From Zymoseptoria tritici IPO323 (Eukaryota > Ascomycota > Dothideomycetes > Mycosphaerellales > Mycosphaerellaceae): a DNA stretch of 64,000 bases. The stretch spans positions 124,001 to 188,000 of the forward strand of contig NC_018214.1 of the NCBI RefSeq assembly GCF_000219625.1, written 5' to 3'. Position numbers and translations under genes: made by a program. Positions 34,048 through 45,365 of this stretch are shown here, piece after piece (the first letter of the stretch is position 1; every line of letters starts with the position of its first letter). The notes under the pieces were generated by a model that saw only the letters and a list, made by a program, of their open reading frames with translations, was not told the origin of the DNA and made no database searches.

Positions 34048-36597
34048 TCAGGCGCAAGAGATCTTGAATCGTCTCCTCCCCTTCCCATCATCCTCCTCCC
34101 TCTCCACCTCTCCCCCCGCATCCATCTTAACAACCCTCCTACCATCTCCCACCGGCAAAATAACCGTAACTCCCCTCTCCGACCAAAGCGGCCTAAACTC
34201 CCCAATCCCCGCCTCCAACCCAACCCTAACCACCTCCCTCTCCGCAATATACACAACCTTCATCTCCGCCACCTTCACCGGCGGCGGCGAAATCCCATCG
34301 TCTTCATACCAAACATTCTCAAACCTCCTCTTCCCATCCGAACGCTCAGCCATAGGCGGGAAAATCTCCAACCCCCTCCAGTCATCAGCCGGGAGAGCTC
34401 CTTCATTTCCCATATCACCCGGCGCAACAGTCTGCCGATTCAGACCCACGGGAACCGCGCCTCCGACGCGTGCGAGGACGGGTATGCTACCTTCTTTCCA
34501 AGGCGCGGCGATGGTATGCCACTTTCCCGCTTCAAGAAACTGGAATGGGGCATTTGTGTTCCAGAATCCAGGATCCTCTCCGGAACGAGCAGGAGCATAA
34601 ATCCTCGCCTCCACAACTCCCGGTTCGAAAACCCCTCCTACAAGCAACGTGTCACCCAACCAATACTGTTCTTCCCCGTCTGTGAGGGTTTTATTCGACC
34701 AGACTTCGGGATCGGACTCATAGCCCCACCCGACCCATCGCTGTGGCGGGAGAGCGTCACGGTGGGAGAGGAGGTGGGCAGAGTAAAGATATGGAATGAG
34801 TTCATACCTCCTTTGAATCGCCGCGCGAATTTGCGGTAAGATCTCGGGGTACATCCACGGCTCGATGACATCGCCGACTAAATTATCGTCTCCCGTTTTG
34901 AAGCAATTGATCGCGAAGCGGGGACTGTGAATACCCTGCTGAACCCATCGGAGTAGCAACTCCGGGCTGGGTTGGGGGCCTTCGAAACCGCCAATGTCGT
35001 GGCCGTAGGATTGTAAGAGACACATGCCCGCGTTGAGGGAGAGGGCGTTCGCGCCGCGGAGACCCGGCCAGGAAGTGATGTTGTCCCCCGACCAGGAACT
35101 AGACGCGTACTTCATCGTGCCCGGGGTGGCGCTGCGGGTGAGTACGAAGGGACGTTCGTGGGGTGCGACGGCGAGGAGAGCGTCGTGGGAGGCTCGGGCG
35201 TGGAGTTCGGTGTGCATGGCGCGGCCCCAGAGGCCGATGTCTTTGCGGGGGGTGGTGGAGGTGAAGGTGAAGGGGGTGAGGGAAGGGTCGTCGAGCCAGA
35301 GTTGCCAGTCGTCGGAGGGAGTCATGTATTCGTTGTTGTCGTTCCACATGCAGTCCATGCCGGTTTGGCGGAGGGCTTTGACGCCTTGGACCCAGAAGTC
35401 GAAGCCGGCGCGGGAGGAGAAGTCGATGTGCCCGCCCTCGCCGCTTTCGCCGCCGCCGGCGGACCAGAGGCGAGCGACGGCGGATTGGCCGGTGTGTGGG
35501 TCTGTGAAGAGTGCGCCGGCTTTGACGAGGTTTTGGTATTCTGGGTGGCTTGCGAGGATGTACGGCTTGATGTTGGCGATTAGACGAATACCCTTGGAGT
35601 GGAAAGCATCGCAGAAGCCTTTTGGGTCAGGAAATCGATGTTTGTTCCACGTGAAGACATTCCTCGTCTTCGGCTCAGTTTCTGCGACTGTATAGCCCGA
35701 CGACATCTGAAACCCGGAGCACGGAATCTCATACTTCTCCACTTTCGCCGCCCACTCCATCAACGCCTCACTCGCACGAGGCTCATCCAGCATGGAGTAC
35801 TTCATGCCTCCGCCGAGATACCCCATGGCCCACCTCGGCACGAGGAGAGGAAATCCAACCAATTCGGCGTACGATTTGACCACTTCCTGCAGCGTTTTGC
35901 CAACAATGGTGTACTGCTCAAGCCCACCATGATCCTGACGATAAACCTTGTAGAAACCCCACATACCATCCATCTCCGATCCGACGGAGTAATAGCCGCG
36001 AGCATGGGAAGTGGTGAATGTAGCAACCACACCATTTGGAGTTGCGCGGATTAGCAGCGGGATGTGCTTGTACAATGGATCCGTGCGGTGGACATCATAG
36101 CCGAAACAGTCCGTAGCGGAGAGCGTGAAGTGGCGATTAGAGAGATCCATGGGAGCGGCCTTCTCCCCTAGTCCGACGTGGAGGTCACCGCGGAAGTAGC
36201 GGGAGTAGTGAGCGATGCCTTGACCATCGAGGGCGTAGGAGCGAAAGGGTAGGTCGGTGTGCAGAGGTGGTTGGCCGGTGAATCCGATTGTCGCGATGGG
36301 AGTTGAGGTCCATTCTACTGTGGCGGTGAGGGTGTCTGATGTGAATGTCGTCGACTTGTCCGATGTTGTCGTCTTGAAAGTTGATGGAACGGCCTGTGGC
36401 TTTGAGGCACTTGGGAATGGTGGGAGTGGATATTTCTCCGAGGTGAATGTGGTCCGGAAGAGGCCTGGCTTGAGAGCCTCAAAGGTGAAGTCGACGGCGG
36501 CATCCCTCGCTGGTGATGTGAGCTGGATTGATGCCTCCGCTGAATTTGACTCCGGGTGTTGCATATATGCCTGCGGGACGAATTCGGATTGTGGCAT
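34048..36597 (-). CDS. Glycoside hydrolase family 31 (alpha-glucosidase/alpha-xylosidase type)
   Basis: Single exon, 849 residues. It is a retaining GH31 enzyme that would hydrolyse terminal alpha-linked glucose or xylose. The N-terminal beta-sandwich leads into the (beta/alpha)8 barrel with LVPRWAMGYLGGGMKYS. The catalytic nucleophile is Asp near residue 420 in CMWNDNNEY, and the acid/base is Asp near 505 in SSWSGDN. The substrate loop GHDIGGFEG and the C-terminal beta domains (YWLGDTLLVGGVFEPG, YAPARSG) are intact. No signal peptide is visible, so an intracellular location is likely. Substrate choice cannot be told from motifs alone. Length is normal for the family. Confidence 0.93.
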   Translation of the reverse strand: MPQSEFVPQAYMQHPESNSAEASIQLTSPARDAAVDFTFEALKPGLFRTTFTSEKYPLPPFPSASKPQAVPSTFKTTTSDKSTTFTSDTLTATVEWTSTPIATIGFTGQPPLHTDLPFRSYALDGQGIAHYSRYFRGDLHVGLGEKAAPMDLSNRHFTLSATDCFGYDVHRTDPLYKHIPLLIRATPNGVVATFTTSHARGYYSVGSEMDGMWGFYKVYRQDHGGLEQYTIVGKTLQEVVKSYAELVGFPLLVPRWAMGYLGGGMKYSMLDEPRASEALMEWAAKVEKYEIPCSGFQMSSGYTVAETEPKTRNVFTWNKHRFPDPKGFCDAFHSKGIRLIANIKPYILASHPEYQNLVKAGALFTDPHTGQSAVARLWSAGGGESGEGGHIDFSSRAGFDFWVQGVKALRQTGMDCMWNDNNEYMTPSDDWQLWLDDPSLTPFTFTSTTPRKDIGLWGRAMHTELHARASHDALLAVAPHERPFVLTRSATPGTMKYASSSWSGDNITSWPGLRGANALSLNAGMCLLQSYGHDIGGFEGPQPSPELLLRWVQQGIHSPRFAINCFKTGDDNLVGDVIEPWMYPEILPQIRAAIQRRYELIPYLYSAHLLSHRDALPPQRWVGWGYESDPEVWSNKTLTDGEEQYWLGDTLLVGGVFEPGVVEARIYAPARSGEDPGFWNTNAPFQFLEAGKWHTIAAPWKEGSIPVLARVGGAVPVGLNRQTVAPGDMGNEGALPADDWRGLEIFPPMAERSDGKRRFENVWYEDDGISPPPVKVAEMKVVYIAEREVVRVGLEAGIGEFRPLWSERGVTVILPVGDGRRVVKMDAGGEVEREEDDGKGRRRFKISCA

Positions 36598-37163
36598 GAT
36601 GATGTGTCCTCAAGCTGTTCTAACACCAGGTCAATTGAGAGCCTCTTCGACAGAGTGATTGTCGTGCTCGTCGAGAGACATCGCACCTGGAGTGGAGTGC
36701 GGCGAGGGGAGGTTATGCAGCGTCCCACTTGAGCAAGGTGGAGCTCATATAGCGAGGCACGTGTTGAGATGTAGGGCTCCCATGGCGTTGGCGCTGTACA
36801 TTGTCCCGGTGGCGAGACACAGCGTTCAACCTCACCTTTGACCAGACATCCAGCATCATTGACATATGGCCAGTCCATACTCGGTCTCTAACACAGTGCA
36901 TTTGACTGATGCCAGTGATGCTGTTGATGTTCGATGGGGCTCTTTTTGTAGTCGATGGAGGGGAATCTGGAGAGCTCCCTCGCAGCCCGGATAATCATTC
37001 ATCCAAGCGCCAGGACGATGGCTGTTCACGCAGAGATGCAGAGGTCGAGATGCAGCTGCCAGAGTAAACCCGAGTACCGTTGAACTACCTTCCTCAAATA
37101 CCTCCAGTAGCCACCTCATCAGTGCCCCAAGCTCAATCCATCACAATCGCAACGTCCCATCCC
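36598..37163. other. Intergenic region between GH31 and the LysM/mucin-like gene
   Basis: These 0.57 kb lie upstream of the GH31 gene and downstream of the next minus-strand gene. Nothing recognisable was found. Confidence 0.45.
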
Positions 37164-40100
37164 TCAAATAGCCCCGTCAAACCGATACCGCAAACATCCC
37201 ACATCCATATACCCTCCAACTCCACCATTGTTGCAGTTCCGATAAATCGCCCGCATCACAATCGGACAAGTGATTCCATTCCCCTGCGGCATATACGTAT
37301 TCTGATGATCCGTGCCCTCAGGTCGGCAGTCAATGTCCTTCCACGAAATGCTGTAGAAGTAATTGATATCATCGCCATCTTGCAAAGTCTCCGCGAGAGG
37401 CGGACCTCGTCCTGGATACGCTTCGACATTATGGCTGCCGCAGAAATCCTGGGCGAGTTTCTCTTGGGCGCCCGATGCGACGTCGGCGTGGCCGGGGAAG
37501 TCGGCTTCGTTGTTGCAGACGGTGGGGGATGTGAAGAGCGGTGCTTCGTAGGTTGTAGATGTTGGCTCGGTGGAAGTCGGAGTCGGGGTGTCTGTTGCTA
37601 CGAAGGATGCACAACTAGAAGTTGTCACACATGCGGCTCCACCGCCGGAGCCGTTGCATTGCGAGAAGGTGGTCGTGGAAGCGCAAGAGCTGCCGGATGG
37701 TGTAGAGAAGGCAGTGGTTGTGAGATCCGGTAGATCTGTGAGTGGAGGCGGAGTCGTCGCGGGCGCGGAAGCAGAAGTTGGTTCCGAGGTTGGAGCCGGA
37801 GTCGAGCTGGGAGATCCGCAGTCACCAGCCTGACGTTTCTGGTTGATAGCAATCTGACTGCAGTGTATGTTAGCAGACTGCTCTCGAGGTGTTGTGCAGT
37901 GTCGGGAAAGCTACACTTACGCTGGGAGGGCATCCCAAAGGTCGCTGCCCATTAAGAAGTCCTGGATGTAGCATTGCCAAACGGCCTTTTGTCGCCGAAT
38001 CTCACATGAGCCTCCATCTGAACCTGCGATCGTGGTGGGAGTCCAGTCTTCATCTGAGTATGGGTCTGCTGGATCCCTTATTTGACGGTTGCTGTAAACG
38101 ATCTGCAAAAGAAACATTAGCATATCATCATTTCGTCTACGATGCCACTTCGGTGTTCCCGCTCAACATTGACCGCACGACCTGAACCCTGGTGGCTTAG
38201 AGTGTGCAAGCTACACAAGAGAACGGAGCGCCATGGCTCCGGTATGGTCGTGGAAAGAGCACATGGCGTGAAGTTTAGCCACTTACCGTGGCTTTCCCAT
38301 ACGCTTGTCCCCTCACTTTGGCATCGTCAACCTGCCTTCTATAGTTGAACTGTGAGATCGGCACGCCTGGCATCAGAGCTGACAGTGCGGCCTTCATTGG
38401 AGTGAGTCTATCCGGCGGACCGCCAGGGGTGTTCCCATCGAAGAGAGGCGGGTCAGCGCTGGACAGAAGGCTGGCTCGTTGTTCCCTTTCTGGGACAGCG
38501 GGCTTGCTTTCGATACTACCGTCGTTGAGATCGAGATCGTAGGTCGCTGGTGTCATGATGAAAATCTTTGTGGTTACGGAGTCGCTGAACACTCCACGTT
38601 GCACGAGAGATCCAAGGGGTTCAGTGCCACTCTCGCCGCCGCCGACGCGACCATTGCTGCGAGATCGGTTGTCAGTCGCGTGTATAGATAATGTGGTTGA
38701 AGCGTTGTGCGATTGACTCACCGGAGGTAATCGAGTCCCTCTACTTGAAAATTACCTGCTGTGAATGTTGGCTCCCATATGTGGGAGATGTATGCACCTG
38801 CGATGATGTATCATTAGTACACTCGACTAAGCATGATGGTCTTGTGTGTATGGGATAGATGCCATTGGCTTGGTGTGAGAATGGAGAGAGCAAGTGATCC
38901 AGCTTACCGAGTCGGGAAACCACCAATATAGATGTACATCCTCTCAGCCCCTCAACCCTGATATTCCGCTCCGAGGCGTCGAAAGGTATGAACTTGGAAG
39001 TCGTCTGCATCACCAACCGCTGGTCGTGCTCAACATTGACAGTGTTCGACGAAGCTTTCACAGTGTCGTAAAAATCAACGGACCCATCTGCCTCCAGTCG
39101 GTTCGGAATGTCACGCCTGGCCAGTGCGATGTCGTGGAATGAGATGAGACCTCTTGGCTCTGACACCAATGGTAGGGCGGTTGGAGGTGAGACATCTCGA
39201 CGAGCATTGCCATTGCAAGCTTCACACCCGAAGGTGCAAGAATAAGGATAGTCAGAAGCGGTGGAGGTGGATGCAGTAGAAGTTGAGCTGTCGGAAACCT
39301 CACAGCCGTACACCGTGGCACATCTGGACGTGGGATGTATGGTCAGCAGGCGTCCCTTGGAATAAACACGGGAAACGGCATGACTTACGTAGATAGGACA
39401 TCGGAAGCGGTAGTGGTAACAGTGCCACCAACTGAAGACACGCCAAAAGAAGTGCTAGTTAAGCACAATTCCGCAGACTCAGTCTTGCACTCTTCTGGCT
39501 CAGGCTCATACGTCGGAAGACGATCGGGACCAATGGTGAGGGTAGGCCAATCAGGGATCGTGCCACTGACGCTGATTTGAATGCCCGGCGGGAACGTGAT
39601 GCCTGGCGGAGGTCCGGGAGGATAGATGCCCGGTGGAAGGTTGATTTTCCAGCCGAGTATGCTCGTGTCCAGCCACGAAATGCAGATCTTGAAAAACCAA
39701 AGACTGCATGGAATCTCCGTGCCATCATCTGTCGCCTTGGGCTCGGGTACCGATGTTGTGACTGGGAACACACCCGCAAGTGCCGTTGAGCTGGAGCTCG
39801 TGTCTGTTGGAGGGGATGTGGTAGGTCCGGGCGCGGTTGTCGCCTCAGGTCCTGTTGTCATTCCATCCGATGTAAGGTCTGGCGTGGTGCTTGGAGATGT
39901 GGAGGTAGTTGAGGTTGATGTGATCGTACCACCACTGCTATCGATGATAACGCTTGAGGGAGAGAGCGTAGACGATATGTTGAAGCTTTGCCCTGGGCCT
40001 AAGATGGTGCTAGGTGCAACAGGAGGTGCTGTTGTGGAGATAGAGTCGCTTGCTGATGGCTGCTGAGATGCTGACAAGCTGCTAAAAGTTGAGACACCGA

Positions 40101-41919
40101 CCGAGCCATCAGTGTTTGTGATCGTCGTCAACGATGCGATTGAGGTAGGGACGTCGATAAGAGTGGAAGTTATCGTCTCTCCAGCCGAGTTGGTCAAAGT
40201 GATGACCGAGAGCGAGCTCGATGGGCTCGGTAGCTGGCCAGACGAAGGAGATGGTATGCCCACTGTAGCGGAAGGCACCACGCCGACCAAGGTCGAAGCA
40301 ATCGTCTCTCCAGCCGAGTTCGTCGTAGTGATGACAGAGGGCGAGCTTGGCGGGCTCGACGGCTGGCCCGACGGCGGAGAAGGCAGACCAGCTGTGGCGG
40401 AGGGGATGACCCCAGCCAATGTCGAAGCTACCGTCTCGCCGTCAGAATTGGTCGTTGTGACGACAGAGGGCGAGCTTGAAGGACTTGGTAGCACGCCAGA
40501 TGAAGGCTCTCCGACAACGGTCGAAATCAGCGTCTCTCCAGCCTCATTGGTCGTAGTAACGACAGAAGGCGTACTTGATGAGCTCGGAGGCTGTCCAGAT
40601 CCAGGAGACGACGATAGACCAGCTGTAGCGGAAGGAACAAAGGTGATAATCGACCCGTTGGGCAAAGTCTGGGTAGCCGTAGCGGGAGCGCCATTAGACA
40701 GAGTCGTCACTCCAGAACTGCCGGATATGATCGTTTGTCCCAAAGAGTTCGTGGTAGTGATCAGTCCTGGAATAATTGATGATGATGAAACTGCACTGGG
40801 TTGAGCTGTAGCAGAATCATCTGGCGGGAGTGGTGCGGTGCCCGTTGCAGAGCCGCCAGTAGGTTCAACGATGGTCTGTCCAAGGGAGTCGGTAGTAGTC
40901 ACCAATCCTGGACTAGACGAAGGAGTGCCAGATGGAGGGGGTCCAGAGGAAGGAGATCCAGACGGGAATAGTCCAGACTGAGGAGTGCCAGACGGAGGAG
41001 CGCCAGATAGAGGAGTGCCAGATGAAGGGACACCAGATTGAGGGAGACCAGACGGAGGCAGTGTAGACGGAGAAGATCCAGAAGGCTGTGTTGTAACACT
41101 CGACTCTCCTGGTGCTGGGATGGGGTTCATGGATGGCAGACCAGATGACACTGTGATGCCAGCAGAGTCCGAGGACGTAGTACTCGGGCCAACCGGGTTG
41201 TCAGTCGTTCCTGATCCAGAAAGACTCCCGGCTGGCACAGAAGAAGGTTGAGCAGTAGTGACTGAGCCGCCCGGGAGTGTCACAACAATTCCGGAAGGAA
41301 TAGCAGTCGGTAGAGCGACAGGGCCAGAGCTACCAGAGATGATGGTCTGTCCGAGAGAATTGGTGGTGAAGGGAAGACCATCTCCAGTGGATGATCCGCC
41401 GCCAATAGGACCCGGCAATGTGCCGCCAGCGCTGGACAGGATGTTGCTTTCGCTCGAGACCAGTACGGTGCTCGATACGCTTGAGGGCACAGGGTACTGC
41501 GAGGGTGCCACAGGGGTGCTCGAAGCGGAGATGCTTGTGGTGATAGTCGAAACGCAAGTCGTGCTAGGTCCATTCTGCACAGGAGCCGGCGTGGTTGATT
41601 GACCCTGGCACTGAGGCCGCTTGCTGCAGAACTTGCCCTCGCAGCTTGTTCCGCAGCAGGCGTGAGGAACAGTGCAGTATTGACCACGTTTGAGTGCGGA
41701 CAACAACGGGTTGGCGGCTCGCAGGCACGAGATGTCGACGGTGAGTTCCTTGGCCAGCTGTTCGAGAGTTGCGAATGAGGATAAGATCACCTTGACCTCG
41801 CTGTTTATGGCGACATTGTTGGCTCGGGCTTGATGCTGATGCTGGCTTTCGGGAATAATCAATGCTTGGGCGACACCTGAGGCCAGCAGAAGAGCTGACA
41901 GGAAGTCGAGGATTGCCAT
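37164..41919 (-). CDS. Large secreted mucin-like protein with LysM-like N-terminus
   Basis: Six exons (41919..39389, 39323..38908, 38797..38722, 38656..38287, 38102..37921, 37857..37164) join in frame to 1,422 residues. It starts with a signal peptide (MAILDFLSALLLASGVAQA), then a LysM-like stretch (FATLEQLAKELTVDISCLRA, QYCTVP) and a Cys-rich HACCGTSCEGKFC. About 500 residues of Ser/Thr/Pro repeats follow, including PSG-x units and four to five ~40-residue units around VTTTNSAGETIASTL, probably heavily O-glycosylated. Next come PPGPPPGITFPPG, a Cys-bearing conserved region (AYISHIWEPTFTAGNFQVEG, AVWQCYIQDFLMG) and a C-terminal domain (DFCGSHNVEAYPGRG, CNNGGVGGYMDVGC). A wall-associated or chitin-binding role is inference; no enzyme motif was found. 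Confidence 0.85.
38103..38286 (-). other. Unusually long intron containing a dispersed-repeat copy
   Basis: This intron is 184 bp, against 63-110 bp for the other four introns of the gene, with clean GTAAGT and CAG ends. Its middle (about 38,144-38,209) matches the repeat at 11,941 over roughly 65 bp, including agtgtgca. The arrangement resembles an introner-like insertion. Confidence 0.45.
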
Positions 41920-43357
41920 TGATGGCGGTATGTTTGCGAGTCAAGATTGAGTGTGGAGTGTAAGGAACTGCTGGGACTTCGATGATAGGATAGACTCAGC
42001 GAGCAACTTGACCTACATATATGTGAATTGCCCGTCAGAAGCATGGTCAATCCTACCAGTCTAGAGAGTGGAGTGCTTGCTGGAACATCAAGCTGATGGC
42101 GAGGTTATGTGCGTGCACAGCCCAATGTCAGTCCTTCGTCGTTGCACCGTGAAGCCACTCCATATCTCCGAGAGCAGGCCGTTCGAGAATCGCTGAACGG
42201 ATGAACGGAGAAGGAGTTGAATGCCAGTCTTCAGCCGAGAGCGGCCATATTGCAGGGCGGCCCAGGGAGTACTCATGAGCTCGGCATATGTCGCTGCACG
42301 AAAGCGCAGAGCCATCTTGATGTCCAAAGGTGCTAAATTCCACTGCGACGACGCCGTGGACAAAGCAAAGGAGCATAGTCCGAACATCCACGGATGCGAA
42401 CAAGGCTTGAGATCTGCAGGCACGGTTTCACGTATCATCGCAGTCCACTTAAATGAGACTCAAGCGGAGTCGACAAGCAAATAGAGGGACCTGCAGATGT
42501 TGGCATACTCTTTCGGGTCTCGAGAGGATCCTTCGTCCGAAAAATCCGTGGCTTTGGGAACCGGGGTCTAGGATTGCGCAAAAGGACACGCGCAGAAGGA
42601 TCAAACATTCGACCGAATATGGAAGACGGCATGAGACGACTTCGCCCGGTGGATCTGAAAGTCGTCCGAACGTATGAAAATAGGCGGGCTGTTGAAAGCT
42701 CGTGCTCTTCCTGATGCTATGCGATGCTGTACCACATGGGCAGACACGCTTGGGTCCGAATGTTCCGAGTGTCGAGTTGTGCCCTTGATACGCTGACAAT
42801 GTGTCTATGACCTATTGGAGGGCTGAATGCATCAGGTCCGTTTATGTTCGCCAGGCTTGACTGAGCTGGAAGCAGGCATGTATTTTCTTCGAAGATCTAG
42901 CATCGAAGAGGGCTGACGGCGTCGCATACCTCCTATCAGGGCCAGAGACCAAAGCAGTATCCACAGGAACGCTGAGCCGGCTCGAAGGCCGACATTCTGA
43001 AACGCTGGCTGTAGGTGGGCGTCGCTGTGTTGGTGACACGGTGGAGGTTGTCAAGTCGTCCAATTTTGAGCTTTTGCCCCGGCTCGGCCGAGAAGGATCC
43101 GGATCCCTGCCTGAGGCTGAACATTTTGTTGGTGACTCACTTGCATGGATGTGACACAACATCTATATCCGTTCACCATGAAGCAGAAAGCTCATCAGTG
43201 CGGCGTGGGTCAGGACAGAATGGCGCAAAGAACGACTGCGCCTTCGTCCGCTTTTCGCGAGGCCGACTGCTTGGCTCCTTCACCTCCAGACTGCACTTCT
43301 CCCTCGCACATCTTCATACCTTGACCACATCAACAACACAACAGAGCATTCACCATC
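41920..43357. promoter_or_regulatory. Divergent intergenic region between the LysM/mucin-like and ankyrin genes
   Basis: These 1.44 kb separate outward-facing genes. A TATA-like acatatatgtg lies near 42,014, about 100 bp upstream of the LysM/mucin-like gene. The 80 bp before the ankyrin ORF are CT- and CA-rich, a typical leader. No gene was recognised. Confidence 0.5.
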
Positions 43358-44356
43358 ATGGCGGCATCGCTCAGTGCGAAACTCAACGAATTGCGCGCTG
43401 AGGCTATCACAAAGGATGATCCATCACTCATGGAACAAGCCATTGAGATCGCCTCACAACCAAACTTCAGAATGAGCGTCCAGGACCTGATTAAAAGAAC
43501 CATGAGACGCGCGACAGCAAACGGCGCAACCAAAGTGCTCACGTACCTACTCGATCTCGGCGCCGACGTCGAGGCCGTGCGCAGTCACGAGACCTTTCCC
43601 TGGACGGGTGACCTTGTAGAAAACGACGCCGACTACGATTATAACAAACCTCATATGGACGTTCTGGAGATCCTGGTCGCTCACGGATGGGACGTCAATA
43701 CCTATGATAGCGACCAAGGCGGCACACCTTTACTCTGGTCTGTCCTGCGATATCCTGAGCTGGTTCAGTGGTGCTTGGACCACGGAGCCCGAGTCGATGA
43801 TCCCGACTATAGACCACACGCGTTGGGATACTCTTGCGACCCTCCTCAATTCACTGCTGACGGTACAGAAACTCGCCACTCTGCGCCAAGAGGCCCCTTG
43901 ACAATCCTCGGACGAGCCGCCACAGATGCAAGTGTCGAGACCTTCGAGCTGCTGCGAGCGAGAGGTGCTCCAATGGATCCGCGGACGCTGCACATCGCAA
44001 CGGAATGCGGACGCCTCGATATGGTTCGCCATCTTGTCGATGTCGTCGGACTGGATGTGAACGCGATTGAATACCATCTTGGCGATTGTTGCGCCACGCC
44101 GCTCTGTTACTTGGCGCATCCACCCAGAGGAAATGATGAGAATTACCGCGCAGTAGCCACTTTTCTACTGGAACGCGGCGCCAATCCCGATCTACCTTCT
44201 GGTCTTCCCGGATGTCCCATTATGGACAGTGCCAATCTATGTGCTCAACAATTCCACAGTGAAGTCTTCTTAAATGCGGTGAAGGCGTGGCAGGCAAAGC
44301 AGCAGAGCGATGGAGCAGACGAAGGTGTTCCCGACACGAAGCAAACTGATGTCTGA
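43358..44356 (+). CDS. Ankyrin-repeat protein
   Basis: Single exon, 332 residues, starting at ATGGCGGC after a CA-rich leader. Ankyrin-type helices recur: ATKVLTYLLDLGADVEA, MDVLEILVAHGWDVNTYD, ATPLLWSV-like GGTPLLWSVLRYPELVQWCL, TFELLRARGAPMDPRTLHIA, RLDMVRHLVDVVGLDVNAIE and VATFLLERGANPDLPSG. It probably acts as a protein-binding scaffold. No other domain is attached, and no signal peptide or membrane span is present, so it is likely cytosolic or nuclear. The partner is unknown. It is the last intact gene before the large RIP-mutated element. Confidence 0.88.
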   Translation: MAASLSAKLNELRAEAITKDDPSLMEQAIEIASQPNFRMSVQDLIKRTMRRATANGATKVLTYLLDLGADVEAVRSHETFPWTGDLVENDADYDYNKPHMDVLEILVAHGWDVNTYDSDQGGTPLLWSVLRYPELVQWCLDHGARVDDPDYRPHALGYSCDPPQFTADGTETRHSAPRGPLTILGRAATDASVETFELLRARGAPMDPRTLHIATECGRLDMVRHLVDVVGLDVNAIEYHLGDCCATPLCYLAHPPRGNDENYRAVATFLLERGANPDLPSGLPGCPIMDSANLCAQQFHSEVFLNAVKAWQAKQQSDGADEGVPDTKQTDV

Positions 44357-45262
44357 AGGACGACGACTGCAACATATCCTGCATCGAGCAGAGTCCGGCG
44401 ACAAGCTGTTCAGGACAGAGCATCTCGATCCACAAAGGGCAAGGCAGTGGAAGCGACCAGGACCGATTTCTCAGTACGAGAATGGATGATGGCAGAATTC
44501 CGAAGGCTTCTTGAAGGAGGACAATCCATGGCTTGCGCTCGCTGGTGCGGGATTTTCACGGCGAAACCGAGGCAACGACGATGATTCAAGCGTCAGTCTA
44601 TCGTGGGCTTCATCTGCGAGTCAAAGCATATTGTACATGTATGCAGTCCTTCCAGTCTTCTGGGTAACTCAAAGCTCACTGCGGGAAACGACTCTCAGTC
44701 CAGTTCTGCTCGCGCTTTTCGATCGTCGTACATGCGGCTGTAGACCATGAGTATACATCTCTCACATGCTTCCACCTCATCGTGTCGCAAGGCCTAGACC
44801 CTCGCCATAGCCGCCGGAGCTGACCCCGGCCTTCAAGATGCTCGCAGGATGTTCCTTGCAAGATCGAACAGCACCGAGGTCCAGACTGAGCTGTATCAAG
44901 CAGGCTCGACCCCGTCTAGCGACCTTCTGCTTCCTCTTGGTGTGGACTCTATGTGTTTGTTGCTCTTGATGCTGAGATATTCGTTCCGCGAGATGTCAGG
45001 TTGAAGTACGATATGCTTTCGGACAGATAGTTCTATGCCGAACGGCGCGAAGGATCCAGAGCTGTTGCTAGGCGAAAGTAAATGCACAAGGTAGTTCTAG
45101 ATAACGGTACAAGGAAGCTTCGTCCAACCTCCTTGAGCTATGAAGATGAATAAGTATTGTTCTCAATGCTTCACCTCCAGTGTACACGTCAGCGGCACGA
45201 CACGTTGGTCATCGGGTTCAGCTCCTCCCGTGCAAGGATGTTTGATAGTTCCAGCCGCCACG
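44357..45262. other. Gene-free flank left of the large element
   Basis: This is 0.9 kb of ordinary composition up to the target-site duplication at 45,263-45,271. No gene or repeat was recognised. CpA and TpG are present at normal-looking levels, unlike the adjoining element. Confidence 0.5.
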
Positions 45263-45271
45263 AAGCTGAAC

Positions 45272-45365
45272 TAGTCTCAGAAGCACAGACCCTCTTGGCG
45301 AGCACTAACCTCTTCGAGCGCCTCGCCTAAGAGGGTCTGAGGGCCCAGCAGCGTTTTTGGGTAAT
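45272..45365. repeat. Left terminal inverted repeat of the large element, with internal hairpin
   Basis: The outer 20 bp match the other end. An inner block GGGCCCAGCAGCG, a T run and GGTAAT at 45,341-45,365 matches the inner right end. Between them lies a near-perfect stem, CAGACCCTCTTGGCGAG at 45,285-45,301, pairing with CTCGCCTAAGAGGGTCTG at 45,322-45,339, apart from one bulged base. Confidence 0.8.
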
